Shown: positions 27,028 to 36,905 of the stretch, piece by piece
Layout: each line of letters begins with the position of its first letter
Numbering within the stretch: the first letter of the stretch is position 1
Origin: a bacterium
Lineage (GTDB): Bacteria; Hinthialibacterota; Hinthialibacteria; Hinthialibacterales; Hinthialibacteraceae
Assembly: GCA_016125385.1 (NCBI GenBank)
Contig: WGLV01000001.1
Coordinates: 1-48,793 of the forward strand
Length of the DNA: 48,793 nt
Direction: 5' to 3'
Program-made: the position numbers and the translations under genes
The notes under the pieces: model-generated
What the model was told of the DNA's origin: nothing
The model's input: the letters and a program-made list of their open reading frames with translations, nothing else
Database searches by the model: none

Positions 27028-28398
27028 ATGATGAAAACGACCGCTGTTTCCACTTTTTCGCGTATTCTGTTTACGATGATATGCGGGGCCGTCATGATCG
27101 GTTCGATGAGCGCGGCAAGCACCAGCCCCGCTTTGAAGAATTATGTCTATAAAGATGACGGAGCGTTTACCTGGTCGGAGCGCGGCAAGGCGGAAACGGA
27201 TGACGTGACGGTATACGATCTCGCGCTGACCTCACAGAAATGGCGCGACATGATCTGGAAACACCAGCTGACGCTGGTGGTGCCGAAGAAAATGAAATCG
27301 CCCAGTACGGTTCTCCTGTTTGTGACCGGCGGTTCAAACAACAAAGAAACCGGCGAGCCGAACTGGAATAAACTGGACAGCGGCGACTTCAAGCGGTTCG
27401 CTCAAGTCGCAACGGCGTGCCAGGCGCCGGCCGCGGTATTGCGCCAGACGCCCAATCAGCCATTGTTCGGCGACCTGCATGAAGATGAAATCATCTCGTT
27501 GACGTTTGATAAATATCTCGATTCTGGCGATGAAACCTGGCCGCTGTTGTTGCCGATGGTGAAATCGGCGGTGCGCGCCATGGACGCTCTGCAGGCGTTT
27601 GGCAAGAAAGACCTGGATTTGAATTTCGAAAAATTCGTCGTTTCTGGCGCGTCAAAACGCGGCTGGACGACCTGGCTGACCGGAGCCGCCGAGCCTCGAG
27701 TCGCCGCCATCGCACCGATGGTGATCGACGTCTTGAATATGAAGCCGCAGATGGATTATCAGCTGGACGCCTGGGGCGAGTACAGCGTTCAGATTCAGGA
27801 TTACACCGAAAAAGGCATCCAGGAAAAAATGAATACCGACAAAGGCGCCGGCCTGCGCGCCATCGTCGATCCGTATTCATATCTCGATTCGCTGACCATG
27901 CCGAAACTGATCTTCATCGGCACGAACGATCCGTACTGGCCGGTGGACGCGATCAAGTTTTATTTCAACGATCTGCCTGAGCCGAAATTCATCCATTACG
28001 TGCCCAACGTGGGACACGATCTGGGTGATGGAGAACAGGCGATTCGCGCGCTGGCGGCGTTTTTCGCCGAACAGGCCCAGGGAGTCAAACATCCGGCGAT
28101 CAGCTGGGAAATGAAGCCTACCGATGAGGGGTTGATGCTGAGCGTGTCCGCCGATTCAACCGCGACAGGTGTACGGCTCTGGGAAACGACGTCAACCGAC
28201 CGCGATTTCCGCAACAACCTGTGGCTCGAACACAAGATCAAGGCGAAGTCGAGTCCGATCGAAATCCCCGTGCCCAGCCCGAAGAAGGGGTTCCGCGCGT
28301 TGTACGCCGAAGTGGAGTTTCCCAGTCTGGCGGGCGGCTCCTATACGAAATGTACGCGTGTCTACGTAATGGATCAGAACGGTCCGATCGATCGTTGA
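27028..28398 (+). CDS. PhoPQ-activated pathogenicity-related (PqaA-type) secreted alpha/beta hydrolase
   Basis: The 456-residue protein has a signal peptide (MMKTTAVSTFSRILFTMICGAVMIGS) and matches the PhoPQ-related family (PF10142): LKNYVYKDDGAFTWSE, LLFVTGGSN, and VVSGASKRGWTTWLTGA with nucleophile Ser209. GTNDPYWPVDA (Asp) and YVPNVGHDLG (His) complete the triad. A beta-sandwich tail follows. In Salmonella the family is PhoPQ-induced and linked to peptide resistance; the role here is unknown. ATG 27028 follows GAGGAGG; an upstream start at 26926 is rejected. Confidence 0.88.
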   Translation: MMKTTAVSTFSRILFTMICGAVMIGSMSAASTSPALKNYVYKDDGAFTWSERGKAETDDVTVYDLALTSQKWRDMIWKHQLTLVVPKKMKSPSTVLLFVTGGSNNKETGEPNWNKLDSGDFKRFAQVATACQAPAAVLRQTPNQPLFGDLHEDEIISLTFDKYLDSGDETWPLLLPMVKSAVRAMDALQAFGKKDLDLNFEKFVVSGASKRGWTTWLTGAAEPRVAAIAPMVIDVLNMKPQMDYQLDAWGEYSVQIQDYTEKGIQEKMNTDKGAGLRAIVDPYSYLDSLTMPKLIFIGTNDPYWPVDAIKFYFNDLPEPKFIHYVPNVGHDLGDGEQAIRALAAFFAEQAQGVKHPAISWEMKPTDEGLMLSVSADSTATGVRLWETTSTDRDFRNNLWLEHKIKAKSSPIEIPVPSPKKGFRALYAEVEFPSLAGGSYTKCTRVYVMDQNGPIDR

Positions 28399-28420
28399 TC
28401 GGTCTTCCTGGCTTGAATGC

Positions 28421-28452
28421 AAAAGGGCGGCTCATTCAGCCGCCCTTTTTTT
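28421..28452. terminator. Bidirectional terminator
   Basis: AAAAGGGCGGCT (28421-28432) pairs with AGCCGCCCTTTT (28438-28449), followed by more T. The minus strand also ends in TTTT. It separates the PqaA-like gene from the convergent gene at 28480. Confidence 0.9.
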
Positions 28453-28479
28453 GTGAATCAATGAAAATATTGATGTAAG

Positions 28480-29040
28480 TCAGTTGATTTTCGTCATCAC
28501 ATTGGCTTGAACCACTTGCAGGTTATCCAGCGTAATTTCCTGCTTCAGGTTTTTCTTATCAGTTTCCTGCCCCCAAATCCGGTTGAACAGGGCGGTTCGG
28601 CCTTTGCTGGTCGTGATCAGGCCCGACTGGTAATTTCCATCTTTCGTCATGAAGACCAGGCTGGGGCCGGTCTGGCTGACGCCGAAGGCGGCCTGACGCA
28701 TTCCACGTTCGTCGTAGAGATGAATTCCCGTATCGCCACTCACGTCGGCGAGGGAGAGTTTGGGAGTTCCGCTGGCATCGTAAAAAGCCAGTATGGTGTT
28801 GTCATTCTGAGACGATAATTCGGCGCGTATCACGCCGGCTGAATCGGTCAGCAGAAATTTTTCCGCAGTGATTACCCGGCCCGGAGCCAGATTAACGCCC
28901 ATGTATCCGATAGCCGCCGCGCCGGCGAGAAACACGCTGAGGATGAATGAAAACGCGGCGATCGCGCGATTGCGTCGATTTTGTCTTTCGAGTGTTTCTA
29001 CCCGTTCCAATAACATGGCTTCAAACATAGTGGTGGTCAT
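28480..29040 (-). CDS. Membrane-anchored beta-repeat protein of unknown function
   Basis: The 186-residue protein has a short N-terminal coiled coil (MLLERVETLERQNRRNRAIA), one transmembrane helix (about 26-50, FSFILSVFLAGAAAIGYMGV), and repeats of about 22 residues: KFLLTDSAGVIRAELS, LAFYDASGTPKLSLAD, IHLYDERGMRQAAFGV, LVFMTKDGN. The pattern hydrophobic-x-D-x-x-G-x-x-R-x-x-L suggests a small beta-solenoid or sandwich facing the periplasm. Similar proteins occur widely without a known role. AGGAC precedes the ATG. Confidence 0.75.
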   Translation of the reverse strand: MTTTMFEAMLLERVETLERQNRRNRAIAAFSFILSVFLAGAAAIGYMGVNLAPGRVITAEKFLLTDSAGVIRAELSSQNDNTILAFYDASGTPKLSLADVSGDTGIHLYDERGMRQAAFGVSQTGPSLVFMTKDGNYQSGLITTSKGRTALFNRIWGQETDKKNLKQEITLDNLQVVQANVMTKIN

Positions 29041-29220
29041 GGCGTCCTGTCCTTTCGTGTTTACTTCCCCATAGAAAAGGATGGCTGGATGCCATAGAAA
29101 AGCATTCCCGTCGCCGCCGGCGGCCGTATGGCTTGTCTCTGGGCCGAATGAACGGCGGCTAACGGGGTACAGTAGTGAATACGTGATAAAACGTCCAAAG
29201 TTTCAGTTATTTTTTTTGTC

Positions 29221-30006
29221 CTACGCGGCGTCTTGAGCGCGCAATTCGGTTTCAACCAGATCGGCGACGCTGTTGACGATCATATCGGGCCGATAGGCGT
29301 ATTTGAGAAGATCTTCGCGCCGGGTTCCGCCGGAAAGCACGAGTATCGTCCGATAGCCCATCAGGGTTCCACCGAGAATGTCGGTTTCCATCGTGTCGCC
29401 GATCATGGTGGTCTGGCCGGCGGTGAGGTCCATCTCTTTTCGCGCGGCGCGCATCATGATCGGGCTGGGTTTTCCGACGCTGAAGGCGTCGAAGCCGGTC
29501 GCTTTTTCAAGCATGGCCACGATGGCGCCGCAACCCGGCCGCAGACCGTGCGGCGTGGGGCAGTTGGGATCGATGTTTGTGGCGATCAGCTTGGCGCCGT
29601 TCATGATCATGCGGACGGCGTTTTCGATGATCTCCATGTTGAAGGTTCGTCCCTCGCCCACTACGACGTAGTCCGGGTCGTGATCGACGATGGAGTAGCC
29701 CACGCTGTGCAGAGCCTGGGTCAGACCTCCCTCGCCAATGACGTACGCGGTTCCGTTCGGTTTTTGTTTGGCGAGGAACTGCGCGGTTGCGTCGGCGCAG
29801 GTGAATATGTTTTTATCCGTGACGGGGATGCCCATGCGTTGCAGTTTAGTGGCGACGTCACGGCGGGTGCGCTGGCTGTTGTTCGTCAAAAAGAGAAAAG
29901 GCACGCGCTGGCGGATGAGTTCGTTAATAAAGCGGTCGGCGCCTTCGATCAGTTCGCTTCCGCGATAGATCACGCCGTCCATGTCAATCAGGTAACCTCG
30001 AGTCAT
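29221..30006 (-). CDS. HAD-IIA family phosphatase (NagD-like)
   Basis: The 261-residue protein begins TRGYLIDMDGVIYRG with nucleophile Asp8 and acid Asp10, then FLTNNSQRTR (motif II), VGKPSP (motif III Lys) and MIGDTMETDILGG (motif IV). The order and the long cap (ATNIDPNCPTPHGLRPGCGA) are typical of NagD/AraL-type sugar phosphatases, 250-270 residues long. It probably dephosphorylates a sugar or nucleotide phosphate in the cytoplasm. GAGGAG lies about 7 nt before the ATG. It is 180 nt upstream of the beta-repeat gene on the same strand. Confidence 0.92.
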   Translation of the reverse strand: MTRGYLIDMDGVIYRGSELIEGADRFINELIRQRVPFLFLTNNSQRTRRDVATKLQRMGIPVTDKNIFTCADATAQFLAKQKPNGTAYVIGEGGLTQALHSVGYSIVDHDPDYVVVGEGRTFNMEIIENAVRMIMNGAKLIATNIDPNCPTPHGLRPGCGAIVAMLEKATGFDAFSVGKPSPIMMRAARKEMDLTAGQTTMIGDTMETDILGGTLMGYRTILVLSGGTRREDLLKYAYRPDMIVNSVADLVETELRAQDAA

Positions 30007-30691
30007 GATTCGCTCCTCAACTCGTCATGCGATTGGGTTGTAATGCTTGCCTGGCATGAAACGCAAAAGGTGTGCGAGATTACCAGATCAAGAGGAATAA
30101 TCAGACGCCTGTTTGCGGTAAAAGCGCCGCGAGATGATCGATCGGCTGCATGGCGGCGGAATGGGCGAAAAATGGAAATCGCCAATGAATACAGGTCGAT
30201 TTGAATGTTTTTGTCAATGAAATATCGATCGATATCAGGGAAAAAAAATCATGAATTTCCCTCTGAATTATTTTTCAATTACGGGCTTCCAGAATGTTAG
30301 AATTCTGCAAATGTATATAAAACTCTTACGTTTGTGTGGCTGTGTTCAAAAAGCAATTCATTGCGATTTGGATTGTGTTCAAAACCAGCGCACTCATTTT
30401 TTTACAAAAGAAAGGGGCGTTTCAAAAAGAAACGCTCGAGTCTCAGGAGTGAGAAATCACGACGAGTCCAGACCGTGTGAGTACTACACAAACGTTTGAA
30501 ATCATGAATGGAATTCGAATCCTGCTTGCCACATGCAAATGATTGAAAGTAGAAACGGATGCCCAGTCGTATTTCAGCCGATGAAACGCATTGAAATAAT
30601 CGAATGACGTTTCAACCATGCTGGATGTTCGATTCCGCATGGGATAGGATGACCGTACACTATGCAAATACGGGATGAGAGGAGATGTGTA
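30007..30691. other. Long intergenic region without a convincing gene
   Basis: This 685-nt stretch, AT-rich at 30190-30400, has no open frame with both a good Shine-Dalgarno and protein-like composition. It contains a hairpin (GCGTTTC, five A, GAAACGC; about 30417-30435) and inverted arms CGTTTGTGT (30329-30337) and ACACAAACG (30486-30494) that enclose it. The sequence TGTGTTCAAAA occurs twice (about 30341 and 30375). It could hold an untranslated RNA or the worn remains of a small element. The last part should contain the promoter of the methyltransferase gene. Confidence 0.4.
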
Positions 30692-31336
30692 ATGACTGGA
30701 TCAATCAGGAAGTTTGCTTTGTTACTCATGACGATGACGATAGCGCTGCAAGCGGGATTCGCGCAGGAGCAGCATCAATACAACCCAGAACAATTCGAGC
30801 GGGCGGAACGGGACGAGTGGCAAAAGCCGGATGAGGTCATCAAAGCGATGGGATTGAAAGAAGGGCAGAGCATCGCCGACATCGGCGGAGGTTCGGGGTA
30901 TTTTTCACGGCGGTTCGCAAAAACGGTCGGCGAAAAAGGGGTGGTATACACCTGCGACATCGCGACCAACCTGCTGGAATACCTGCAGGCGAAGGCGAAA
31001 GAGGAAGAGCTGAATAACATCGTGACGGTATACGCCGCGCTCGACCGCCCCATGCTGCCGCCCGCCAGCCTGGATTTCATCTTCTTTTGCGATACCAACC
31101 ATCATCTCGAAAATCGGGTCGAGTATTACAAGGGTCTTATTCCGCTATTGCGTCAGGGCGGCCGCCTGGTTGTGGTTGACTGGCAAAAACGCGAACAGAA
31201 GGTTGGGCCGCCTCCAAGCCATAACGTCGCGCGAGAGACCGTGCTTGACGAGATGAAGCAGGCCGGCTGGAAGCTGGAACGCGAAGAAACTTTTCTGGAC
31301 TATCAGTACTTTATGATTTTCGAACCCGCCCGCTGA
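30692..31336 (+). CDS. Exported class I SAM-dependent methyltransferase
   Basis: The 214-residue protein has a signal-peptide-like start (MTGSIRKFALLLMTMTIALQAGFA) and then a methyltransferase domain. Motif I is ADIGGGSGYF (62-71), followed by VVYTCDIATN (acidic end of strand 2), DFIFFCDTNHHLEN (motif IV region) and RLVVVDWQKRE. The layout matches methyltransferase domain 25/31-type proteins. An export signal on a SAM-dependent enzyme is odd, since SAM is made in the cytoplasm; the segment may instead anchor the protein. ATG 30692 is chosen for GAGAGGAG upstream. Confidence 0.85.
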   Translation: MTGSIRKFALLLMTMTIALQAGFAQEQHQYNPEQFERAERDEWQKPDEVIKAMGLKEGQSIADIGGGSGYFSRRFAKTVGEKGVVYTCDIATNLLEYLQAKAKEEELNNIVTVYAALDRPMLPPASLDFIFFCDTNHHLENRVEYYKGLIPLLRQGGRLVVVDWQKREQKVGPPPSHNVARETVLDEMKQAGWKLEREETFLDYQYFMIFEPAR

Positions 31337-31433
31337 ATCATCAGGCGGATTCGGGTCAAGCGGGAATCATGCTAGCCTGATTCGTTCCGCGATCACGCGG
31401 CGTTCGATTCTGAAAAACGAAAGAGAAGTCATC

Positions 31434-32543
31434 ATGGTGAAACTGGCGCAACGCACCAAGCGCATCGATTCATCCGGCATTCGGAAAGTCTTCGCTCTGG
31501 CGGCGAACATGACCGACCCGGTGAACCTCTCCATCGGTCAACCGCACTTTGACGTCGCCGACGAAGTGAAAGAAGCGGCGATTGAGGCGATTCAGCAGGG
31601 CCGTAACAGTTATACCCTGACCGCCGGCTTGCCCGAATTAAGGGAAAAGGTCAAACAACAGTATCTCACGAAAGGGATTCCCGATCTGGGCGACGTATTG
31701 ATTACGTCGGGCGTGTCGGGCGGGATTCTGCTGTCTTTGATGGCGCTGCTCGACGAAGGCGATGAGATCATTGCTCCCGATCCGTATTTCGTGATGTACA
31801 AACATCTGACCAATTTCATCGGCGCCCGGCCGGTGTACGTCGATACCTACCCCGATTTTCAGATGGACGCGGACCGGATCGAAAAACTGATTACGCCGCG
31901 CACGAGGGCGATTCTGCTCAACAGCCCGGGCAACCCGACGGGCGTAATCTATAACGAGGAGACGGTGCGCGGCATCGTTGAACTGGCCGCCCGGCATGAC
32001 GTCGTGCTGATTTCGGACGAGATTTACGATTCGTTCGTCTATGAGGGAGAGTTGATTTCACCGGCGAAGTATTACCCCAATACGCTGGTGCTGGGAGGAT
32101 GGTCGAAATCGTCGGCGATGACGGGCTGGCGGATGGGATACGCCTACGGTCCAGCCGACCTGATCGCCGCCATGATCAATATACAGATGTATTCGTTCGT
32201 CTGCGCGCCCAGCCTGGCTCAACACGCCTGCCTGACCGCGATGGACATGGACCTGACCCCGCGCCGGGATGAATACCGCGCCAAGCGCGACCGGATCTAC
32301 AACGGGCTGAAGGATCGTTTCAACGTGGTGAAACCAGGCGGAGCGTTTTATATCTTTCCGGAAGCGCCGGGCGGAGACGGCGACGCCTTCGTGAAGAAGG
32401 CGATCGAGAATAATCTACTGATCGTGCCGGGCAGCGTGTTCTCCGAGCGCAAGACGCATTTTCGAATCTCTTATGCGGCGGAGGATCGGACGATCGATCG
32501 GGGGATTGAAATCCTGCAACGGCTGAGTAAGGAGTTTGGGTGA
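31434..32543 (+). CDS. PLP-dependent class I/II aminotransferase
   Basis: The 369-residue protein is a fold-type I aminotransferase: LSIGQPHFD (substrate loop), NSPGNPTG (163-170), SDEIY with Asp195 contacting the PLP nitrogen, GGWSKSSAMTGWRMGY with the Schiff-base Lys225, and HFRISYA with the Arg that binds the substrate carboxylate. It resembles aspartate/aromatic aminotransferases of subgroup I-gamma; substrate range cannot be told. It is slightly shorter than the usual 385-400 residues, mainly at the N-terminus. GAGAAG precedes the ATG. It is 97 nt after the methyltransferase gene. Confidence 0.92.
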   Translation: MVKLAQRTKRIDSSGIRKVFALAANMTDPVNLSIGQPHFDVADEVKEAAIEAIQQGRNSYTLTAGLPELREKVKQQYLTKGIPDLGDVLITSGVSGGILLSLMALLDEGDEIIAPDPYFVMYKHLTNFIGARPVYVDTYPDFQMDADRIEKLITPRTRAILLNSPGNPTGVIYNEETVRGIVELAARHDVVLISDEIYDSFVYEGELISPAKYYPNTLVLGGWSKSSAMTGWRMGYAYGPADLIAAMINIQMYSFVCAPSLAQHACLTAMDMDLTPRRDEYRAKRDRIYNGLKDRFNVVKPGGAFYIFPEAPGGDGDAFVKKAIENNLLIVPGSVFSERKTHFRISYAAEDRTIDRGIEILQRLSKEFG

Positions 32544-32579
32544 ATCGAACCAATTAGAACAGAATGAATTGAATTTCGC

Positions 32580-32612
32580 AAAGCCGTTCCGTTTTCGGAG
32601 CGGCTTTGTTTA
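32580..32612 (+). terminator. Terminator after the aminotransferase gene
   Basis: AAAGCCGTTCCG (32580-32591) pairs with CGGAGCGGCTTT (32596-32607) with one G-T pair, followed by GTTTA. Confidence 0.8.
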
Positions 32613-33052
32613 TATCGAGACAAAATTGTTGATTAAGGGCAGGCGGAAGCAACCCGCCGCTTGAATTCAAACAAAAAAAGAACGCGCTGGCCTGGTGATC
32701 TTTCAAATTCTCAAAATGAATAGTTTATACAGTTAAAATTTCTGAATCGATTTTCATCTTCTAATAAATCCGCTTCCTGCTGCTGCTCCGTAATCAAGTG
32801 TATGAATTTTTCATTCATGTCTTCTGAAACGAAAAAACATTAAGGAATTTGTTCATTTTGGCGGGAAAATGGAATTTATCATTCCTGTAATCAGAAATTG
32901 GCCCTTCAATTGCTCTTCGGTTAAACCAGCAAATGATCGTATCGCGTTTTCTCTACCAGCCCCGGAAATAGCAACAGGTTTTAAAGAGAAGATTTGATGA
33001 GGTCTCGCCAAAAGAAATCTCATTTTCACTGTTACCATTGAAGGAGCCCAAA
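32613..33052. other. Intergenic leader region of the chemoreceptor gene
   Basis: This 440-nt AT-rich stretch has no convincing open frame. GGCGG at about 32641 can pair with CCGCC at about 32657. No clear sigma-28 promoter with correct spacing was found, although TAAA-containing sites occur near 32925 and 32982. Nothing else is recognised. Confidence 0.4.
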
Positions 33053-35005
33053 ATGTTTAAGAATCTGAGCATGTCCGCCAAGATCAGTTGCAGTTTCGCT
33101 ATCGTAATTCTGATTATGCTGGCGACTCTGTTTGTATCGTACAACGCATTGACGAATTCAACAGATGGATTCACGGAATATCGTTCTCTGGCCCGAACCA
33201 GCAACCTCGCGGCTGATCTCGAACAGAACCTGATACTGGCCCGGCTTGAAGCCAAAGATTTTATCCTCAGTGGAAAGCAGGAAGCCGTCAGTCAATTTGA
33301 AGATTATATGAAGCAAATGCTGGCTGACGTGAAAACGGCTCAGGAGAAACTGGCTGATTCACCATTGAGAGCCAATGTCGATTTGATTGCGGCGAAAATC
33401 GAAGAATATCAGACCGAATTTCATAGCGTGGTCGAATTTCAGACGCAGCGGAATCATTTTGTTAACGACGTCATGAACGTGAACGGCCCCAAGATGGAAA
33501 AAGCGCTGAGCGGGATTCTATCTGTGGCATCGGAAAAAAAGGACTACGCCACCTCGAATCTTATCGCGCTTTCATTGCGGAATTTGTTAATGGGGCGCCT
33601 CTCAATGATGAAATATCTTGATGACAACCGCATTGAAAACGTGAACACCGCGAAGGCTGAAATGTCGCAATTGGATGAGCGCCTGAACCAACTGGAAAGC
33701 AGCGCGAAAACCGATGACGTCAAAACCTTGATCTCTGAAATCAAGAGTCAGAAATCGGAATATATGGACGCCATCGATCAGGTTGTCACGGCGATTGAGT
33801 CCAGAAACAAGACTGTAACGGATGGAATGAACAAAATCGGACCCGAGATCACTACGGCGGCGGGCGACATTCATGATTCCTCCTTAAAATCGCAAGACGA
33901 ACTCGGCCCGAAATTGGCCGCGGCCAACGAGCGCGCGGTAACGATTCTGCTCGCCAGCGGCCTGGCGGCCGTGGTGCTGGGCGCTTTGATTTCCTTCTTG
34001 ATCAGCCGGGCGATTACGCTTCCGATTCGCAAGGCGCTGACGTTCGTCGAGGCGGTCGCGGACGGCGACCTGACCAAAAGCATTGAGCTGAATCAGAACG
34101 ATGAGATCGGCGTCATGGTGAAAAAACTGAACGCCATGTCGATGAACCTTCGCGAGATTATTCTGGGCGTTCAGCAGTCGGTCGACCAGGTTGCGTCAAG
34201 CGCCGAGGAACTGTCGGCTACATCCCAGACGCTGGCCAATGCCGCGACCGAACAGGCGGCGAATCTGGAAGAAACCTCCGCCTCCATTGAGCAACTGACT
34301 TCTTCGATCGAAGAGAATTCGGCTCACTCCGAACGGACCCGCAAGGTCGCGACCGAAGCCGCGAGCAAATCAGAGACCGGAGGCGCGGCGGTTAAGGAGA
34401 CGGTGAAATCGATGAAACAGATCGCTGAAAAAATCTCGATTATCGATGATATCGCCGATCAGACAAACCTGCTGGCGCTCAATGCGGCCATCGAGGCGGC
34501 GCGAGCCGGTGAAATGGGTAAGGGATTCGCGGTGGTGGCGGTCGAGGTAAGAAAACTAGCGGAGCGCAGCCAGGAAGCGGCGCGCGACATCATCGCTCTT
34601 TCGAAGAATAGCGTAAAACAGGCCGAAGAAGCGGGGCGTATGATCGAAGAAACTTCACCCGCCATTCTTGAAGCGGCGAATCTGGTGGAAGAAATCGCGA
34701 ATAACTGCGCCGAGCAGGCGAACGCTTCATCGCAGATTCGCACCGCCGTTGAACAACTCGACATGGCTACTCAGCAGAATTCGGCTTCGAGTGAAGAAAG
34801 TGCTTCGGCCAGCGAAGAACTGGCGGCGCAATCGCAGATCGTTCAAGAACTGTTGAGCCGGTTCAAAGTCCAGGAAGCTCTTGTTTCAATGATGGAAGCC
34901 GCCGAACCGTATCGTCCGAGCCATTCGTCTGCAAATGGGAAGCATGAAGCCAAGGGACGTTACGTACCAGTGGATGATGAGTTTTCAGTTTTCACAAACA
35001 ACTGA
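33053..35005 (+). CDS. Methyl-accepting chemotaxis protein
   Basis: The 650-residue receptor has a first transmembrane helix (about 13-32), a long helical periplasmic domain (about 35-295) of the helical-bundle type ([21 protein letters not shown]), a second transmembrane helix ([20 protein letters not shown]), a HAMP domain ([20 protein letters not shown]), and a cytoplasmic signalling coiled coil. The hairpin tip [21 protein letters not shown] binds CheA/CheW. A Ser/Ala/Glu-rich methylation region flanks it. ATG 33053 follows AAGGAG. No che genes are in the window. The flagellin at 40500 fits with a motile, chemotactic cell. Confidence 0.95.
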   Translation: MFKNLSMSAKISCSFAIVILIMLATLFVSYNALTNSTDGFTEYRSLARTSNLAADLEQNLILARLEAKDFILSGKQEAVSQFEDYMKQMLADVKTAQEKLADSPLRANVDLIAAKIEEYQTEFHSVVEFQTQRNHFVNDVMNVNGPKMEKALSGILSVASEKKDYATSNLIALSLRNLLMGRLSMMKYLDDNRIENVNTAKAEMSQLDERLNQLESSAKTDDVKTLISEIKSQKSEYMDAIDQVVTAIESRNKTVTDGMNKIGPEITTAAGDIHDSSLKSQDELGPKLAAANERAVTILLASGLAAVVLGALISFLISRAITLPIRKALTFVEAVADGDLTKSIELNQNDEIGVMVKKLNAMSMNLREIILGVQQSVDQVASSAEELSATSQTLANAATEQAANLEETSASIEQLTSSIEENSAHSERTRKVATEAASKSETGGAAVKETVKSMKQIAEKISIIDDIADQTNLLALNAAIEAARAGEMGKGFAVVAVEVRKLAERSQEAARDIIALSKNSVKQAEEAGRMIEETSPAILEAANLVEEIANNCAEQANASSQIRTAVEQLDMATQQNSASSEESASASEELAAQSQIVQELLSRFKVQEALVSMMEAAEPYRPSHSSANGKHEAKGRYVPVDDEFSVFTNN

Positions 35006-35023
35006 AAGATAAGATGATGCAGT

Positions 35024-35057
35024 AAAAAAGGCGGTTCATTTCGAACCGCCTTTTTTT
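35024..35057 (+). terminator. Terminator after the chemoreceptor gene
   Basis: AAAAAAGGCGGTTC pairs with GAACCGCCTTTTTTT across a short loop at 35024-35057, with a seven-T run. Confidence 0.9.
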
Positions 35058-35100
35058 ATTGTCATCCGGTTGCCTTTTAATTCATCGTTCGGATCGTTCG

Positions 35101-35135
35101 GACAAAGAAAAGGGGCCGCATCCCGCGGCCCCTTT
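35101..35135 (-). terminator. Terminator after the sigma factor gene
   Basis: Read on the minus strand, AAAGGGGCCGC (35125-35135) pairs with GCGGCCCCTTT (35109-35119) and continues TTCTTTG. It lies 25 nt beyond the stop of the sigma factor gene. Confidence 0.85.
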
Positions 35136-35160
35136 GAATGTCTATCATCAATGCGATGCG

Positions 35161-36792
35161 CTAGCCGGCGAGACCGTCAAGAAAGCCCTTCAGGCGCTGA
35201 GCGCGAAGCGGGTGACGCAGTTTGCGGATCGCTTTGGTTTCGATCTGGCGGACGCGTTCACGGGTGATGCCAAAACGGTTTCCCACTTCTTCCAGTTTGC
35301 GGGGCTGGCCGTCGTCGAGCCCGTAACGCAGACGAAGAACCGCCTCCTCGCGCTCGGTGAGAGTTTCCAGCGCGGAGACGATCTCGCCTTCCAGCGAGGT
35401 CAGGCTGGCTTCATCAACCGGCGAACTGACGGAGGCGTCTTCAATGAAATCGCCAAGGAAACTGTCTTCGCTTTCGTTAATGGGCGTTTCGAGCGATACC
35501 GCGCGCTGAACAACGCGGGCGAGCTTCATATACTTCTTGACCGGGATGTCGACGCGGCTGGAGATTTCTTCCGGCGTTGCCTCACGTCCGAGTTCCTGCT
35601 GAAGTTCCTCGGACGCCTTGATGATACGGTGCCACGTGCCCTGAAGTCCGACGGGAATGCGGATGTCATGGGCCTGGCTGGCGCAGGCGCGCGAGATGGC
35701 CTGACGAATCCACCAAGTGGCGTAGGTGGAAAACTTGAAGCCAAGCAGGTGGTCAAACTTTTCGGCGGCGCGCATCAGACCGATGTTGCCTTCCTGAATC
35801 AGATCGAGCAGGTGAACGCCGCGATGACGAAAGCCCTTGGCGACGGAAACCACCAGACGAAGGTTGGCGCGGACGAGATCCATCTTGGCGCGCTGTGCTT
35901 CTTTTTCGCCTTTGCGGATGATTTTCACCGCGCGGAAGAGCCGGTAGGGATCGTCTTCAAGATCGAAGATGGTCTGCAACACTTTTTTGGCTTCGGTGAG
36001 TTTGCCGATTTCTTTGAAGACGTCGTCTTTCTTCAAATGCGACACCATGCAGATCTGACGGATGCTGGCGTCGGTGTGTTTCTGCCGAGAGGCCAGTTTG
36101 TCGGACTGCTTGGGGGTCAGTTTGAACAGGTGTTCGATGCGCTCGCATTCCTTGATGGCGCGGTCGGCGCGGAAGGCGCAGCGTTTCAAGTCATCGGCCG
36201 CTTCCTGAACGGTTTCCGGCGCGAAACCGATCTTATAGAGGTCTTCACCGGCGCGGCGGAACAGGTCTTTCGATTGATCGGCGTCTTCGACCATCAGTTC
36301 AAGGCCCTGACGCGATTTTTCGAGAACGCGGTCTAGCTTTCGTTTGAGGCCGCCGAGAAAACGGTTTACTTCGCGCTCGGTTTTGGCGTTTTCAGGGACG
36401 GTGTTCATCACCACATCAAGGCGGCGGCGGCCTTTTTTAATGCCTTCCACCACGCCAATGAGGTATTGAATCGCCTGAAAACTGCGGACGACGCCCACGC
36501 AGATCTTTTTGCGTCCGTCCTGCATGCGTTGCGAGATTTCCTGTTCGTCTTCTTTGGTAAGAAGGGGGATGCTGCCGATTTCTCGTAAATAGAGGCGCAG
36601 GCTGTTGTGGGCGGCGCGGCGGGAGCTGCGCGAGGCTTTGCCATCGGCGTCGAGCTCCATGGGCCGGCTCAGGGAAGGCAGATAGGCCGCCTCGTCGTCG
36701 TCTTCTTCCAGATCAAGCGTAAAATTAATGGACTCATCATCGAGAAGATCGTCATCTTTGTAGAGGCTGGTCGAAGCCAGGGTAAAGGTCAT
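35161..36792 (-). CDS. rpoD: Primary RNA polymerase sigma factor (sigma-70/RpoD)
   Basis: The 543-residue protein has region 1.2 ([19 protein letters not shown], about 65-83), a non-conserved region of about 200 residues, and region 2 ([53 protein letters not shown]). Region 3 follows ([14 protein letters not shown]), and region 4.2 ([18 protein letters not shown]) recognises the -35 box. The N-terminus is a short acidic region rather than a full region 1.1. In region 3.0 the motif is [10 protein letters not shown]: the positions of E. coli His455 and Glu458, which contact extended -10 elements, are Gly382 and Gly385. AAGGAG precedes the ATG. Group 1 assignment is likely but a group 2 paralogue cannot be excluded. 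Confidence 0.92.
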   Translation of the reverse strand: MTFTLASTSLYKDDDLLDDESINFTLDLEEDDDEAAYLPSLSRPMELDADGKASRSSRRAAHNSLRLYLREIGSIPLLTKEDEQEISQRMQDGRKKICVGVVRSFQAIQYLIGVVEGIKKGRRRLDVVMNTVPENAKTEREVNRFLGGLKRKLDRVLEKSRQGLELMVEDADQSKDLFRRAGEDLYKIGFAPETVQEAADDLKRCAFRADRAIKECERIEHLFKLTPKQSDKLASRQKHTDASIRQICMVSHLKKDDVFKEIGKLTEAKKVLQTIFDLEDDPYRLFRAVKIIRKGEKEAQRAKMDLVRANLRLVVSVAKGFRHRGVHLLDLIQEGNIGLMRAAEKFDHLLGFKFSTYATWWIRQAISRACASQAHDIRIPVGLQGTWHRIIKASEELQQELGREATPEEISSRVDIPVKKYMKLARVVQRAVSLETPINESEDSFLGDFIEDASVSSPVDEASLTSLEGEIVSALETLTEREEAVLRLRYGLDDGQPRKLEEVGNRFGITRERVRQIETKAIRKLRHPLRAQRLKGFLDGLAG

Positions 36793-36905
36793 CTGTGGCC
36801 GCTCCTTATATCAGGAAAGTGAACGATACGGTTTATAACGGTTACGACACGATCAAAGTCTCGCGGGTTGACCGGCGAGAGTTGGACCGTGCTTTATTTA
36901 TCCGT

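Noticed and set aside
29233-30204. Open frame of 323 codons on the plus strand
   Set aside because: Antisense to the NagD-like phosphatase with intact HAD motifs.
30251-30499. 82-codon open frame in the intergenic region
   Set aside because: No Shine-Dalgarno, composition follows the AT-rich background and no motif is present.
35059-36336. Long open frame (425 codons) on the plus strand opposite the sigma factor gene
   Set aside because: It lies wholly antisense to a clearly conserved rpoD-type gene, has no recognisable domains, and no Shine-Dalgarno.
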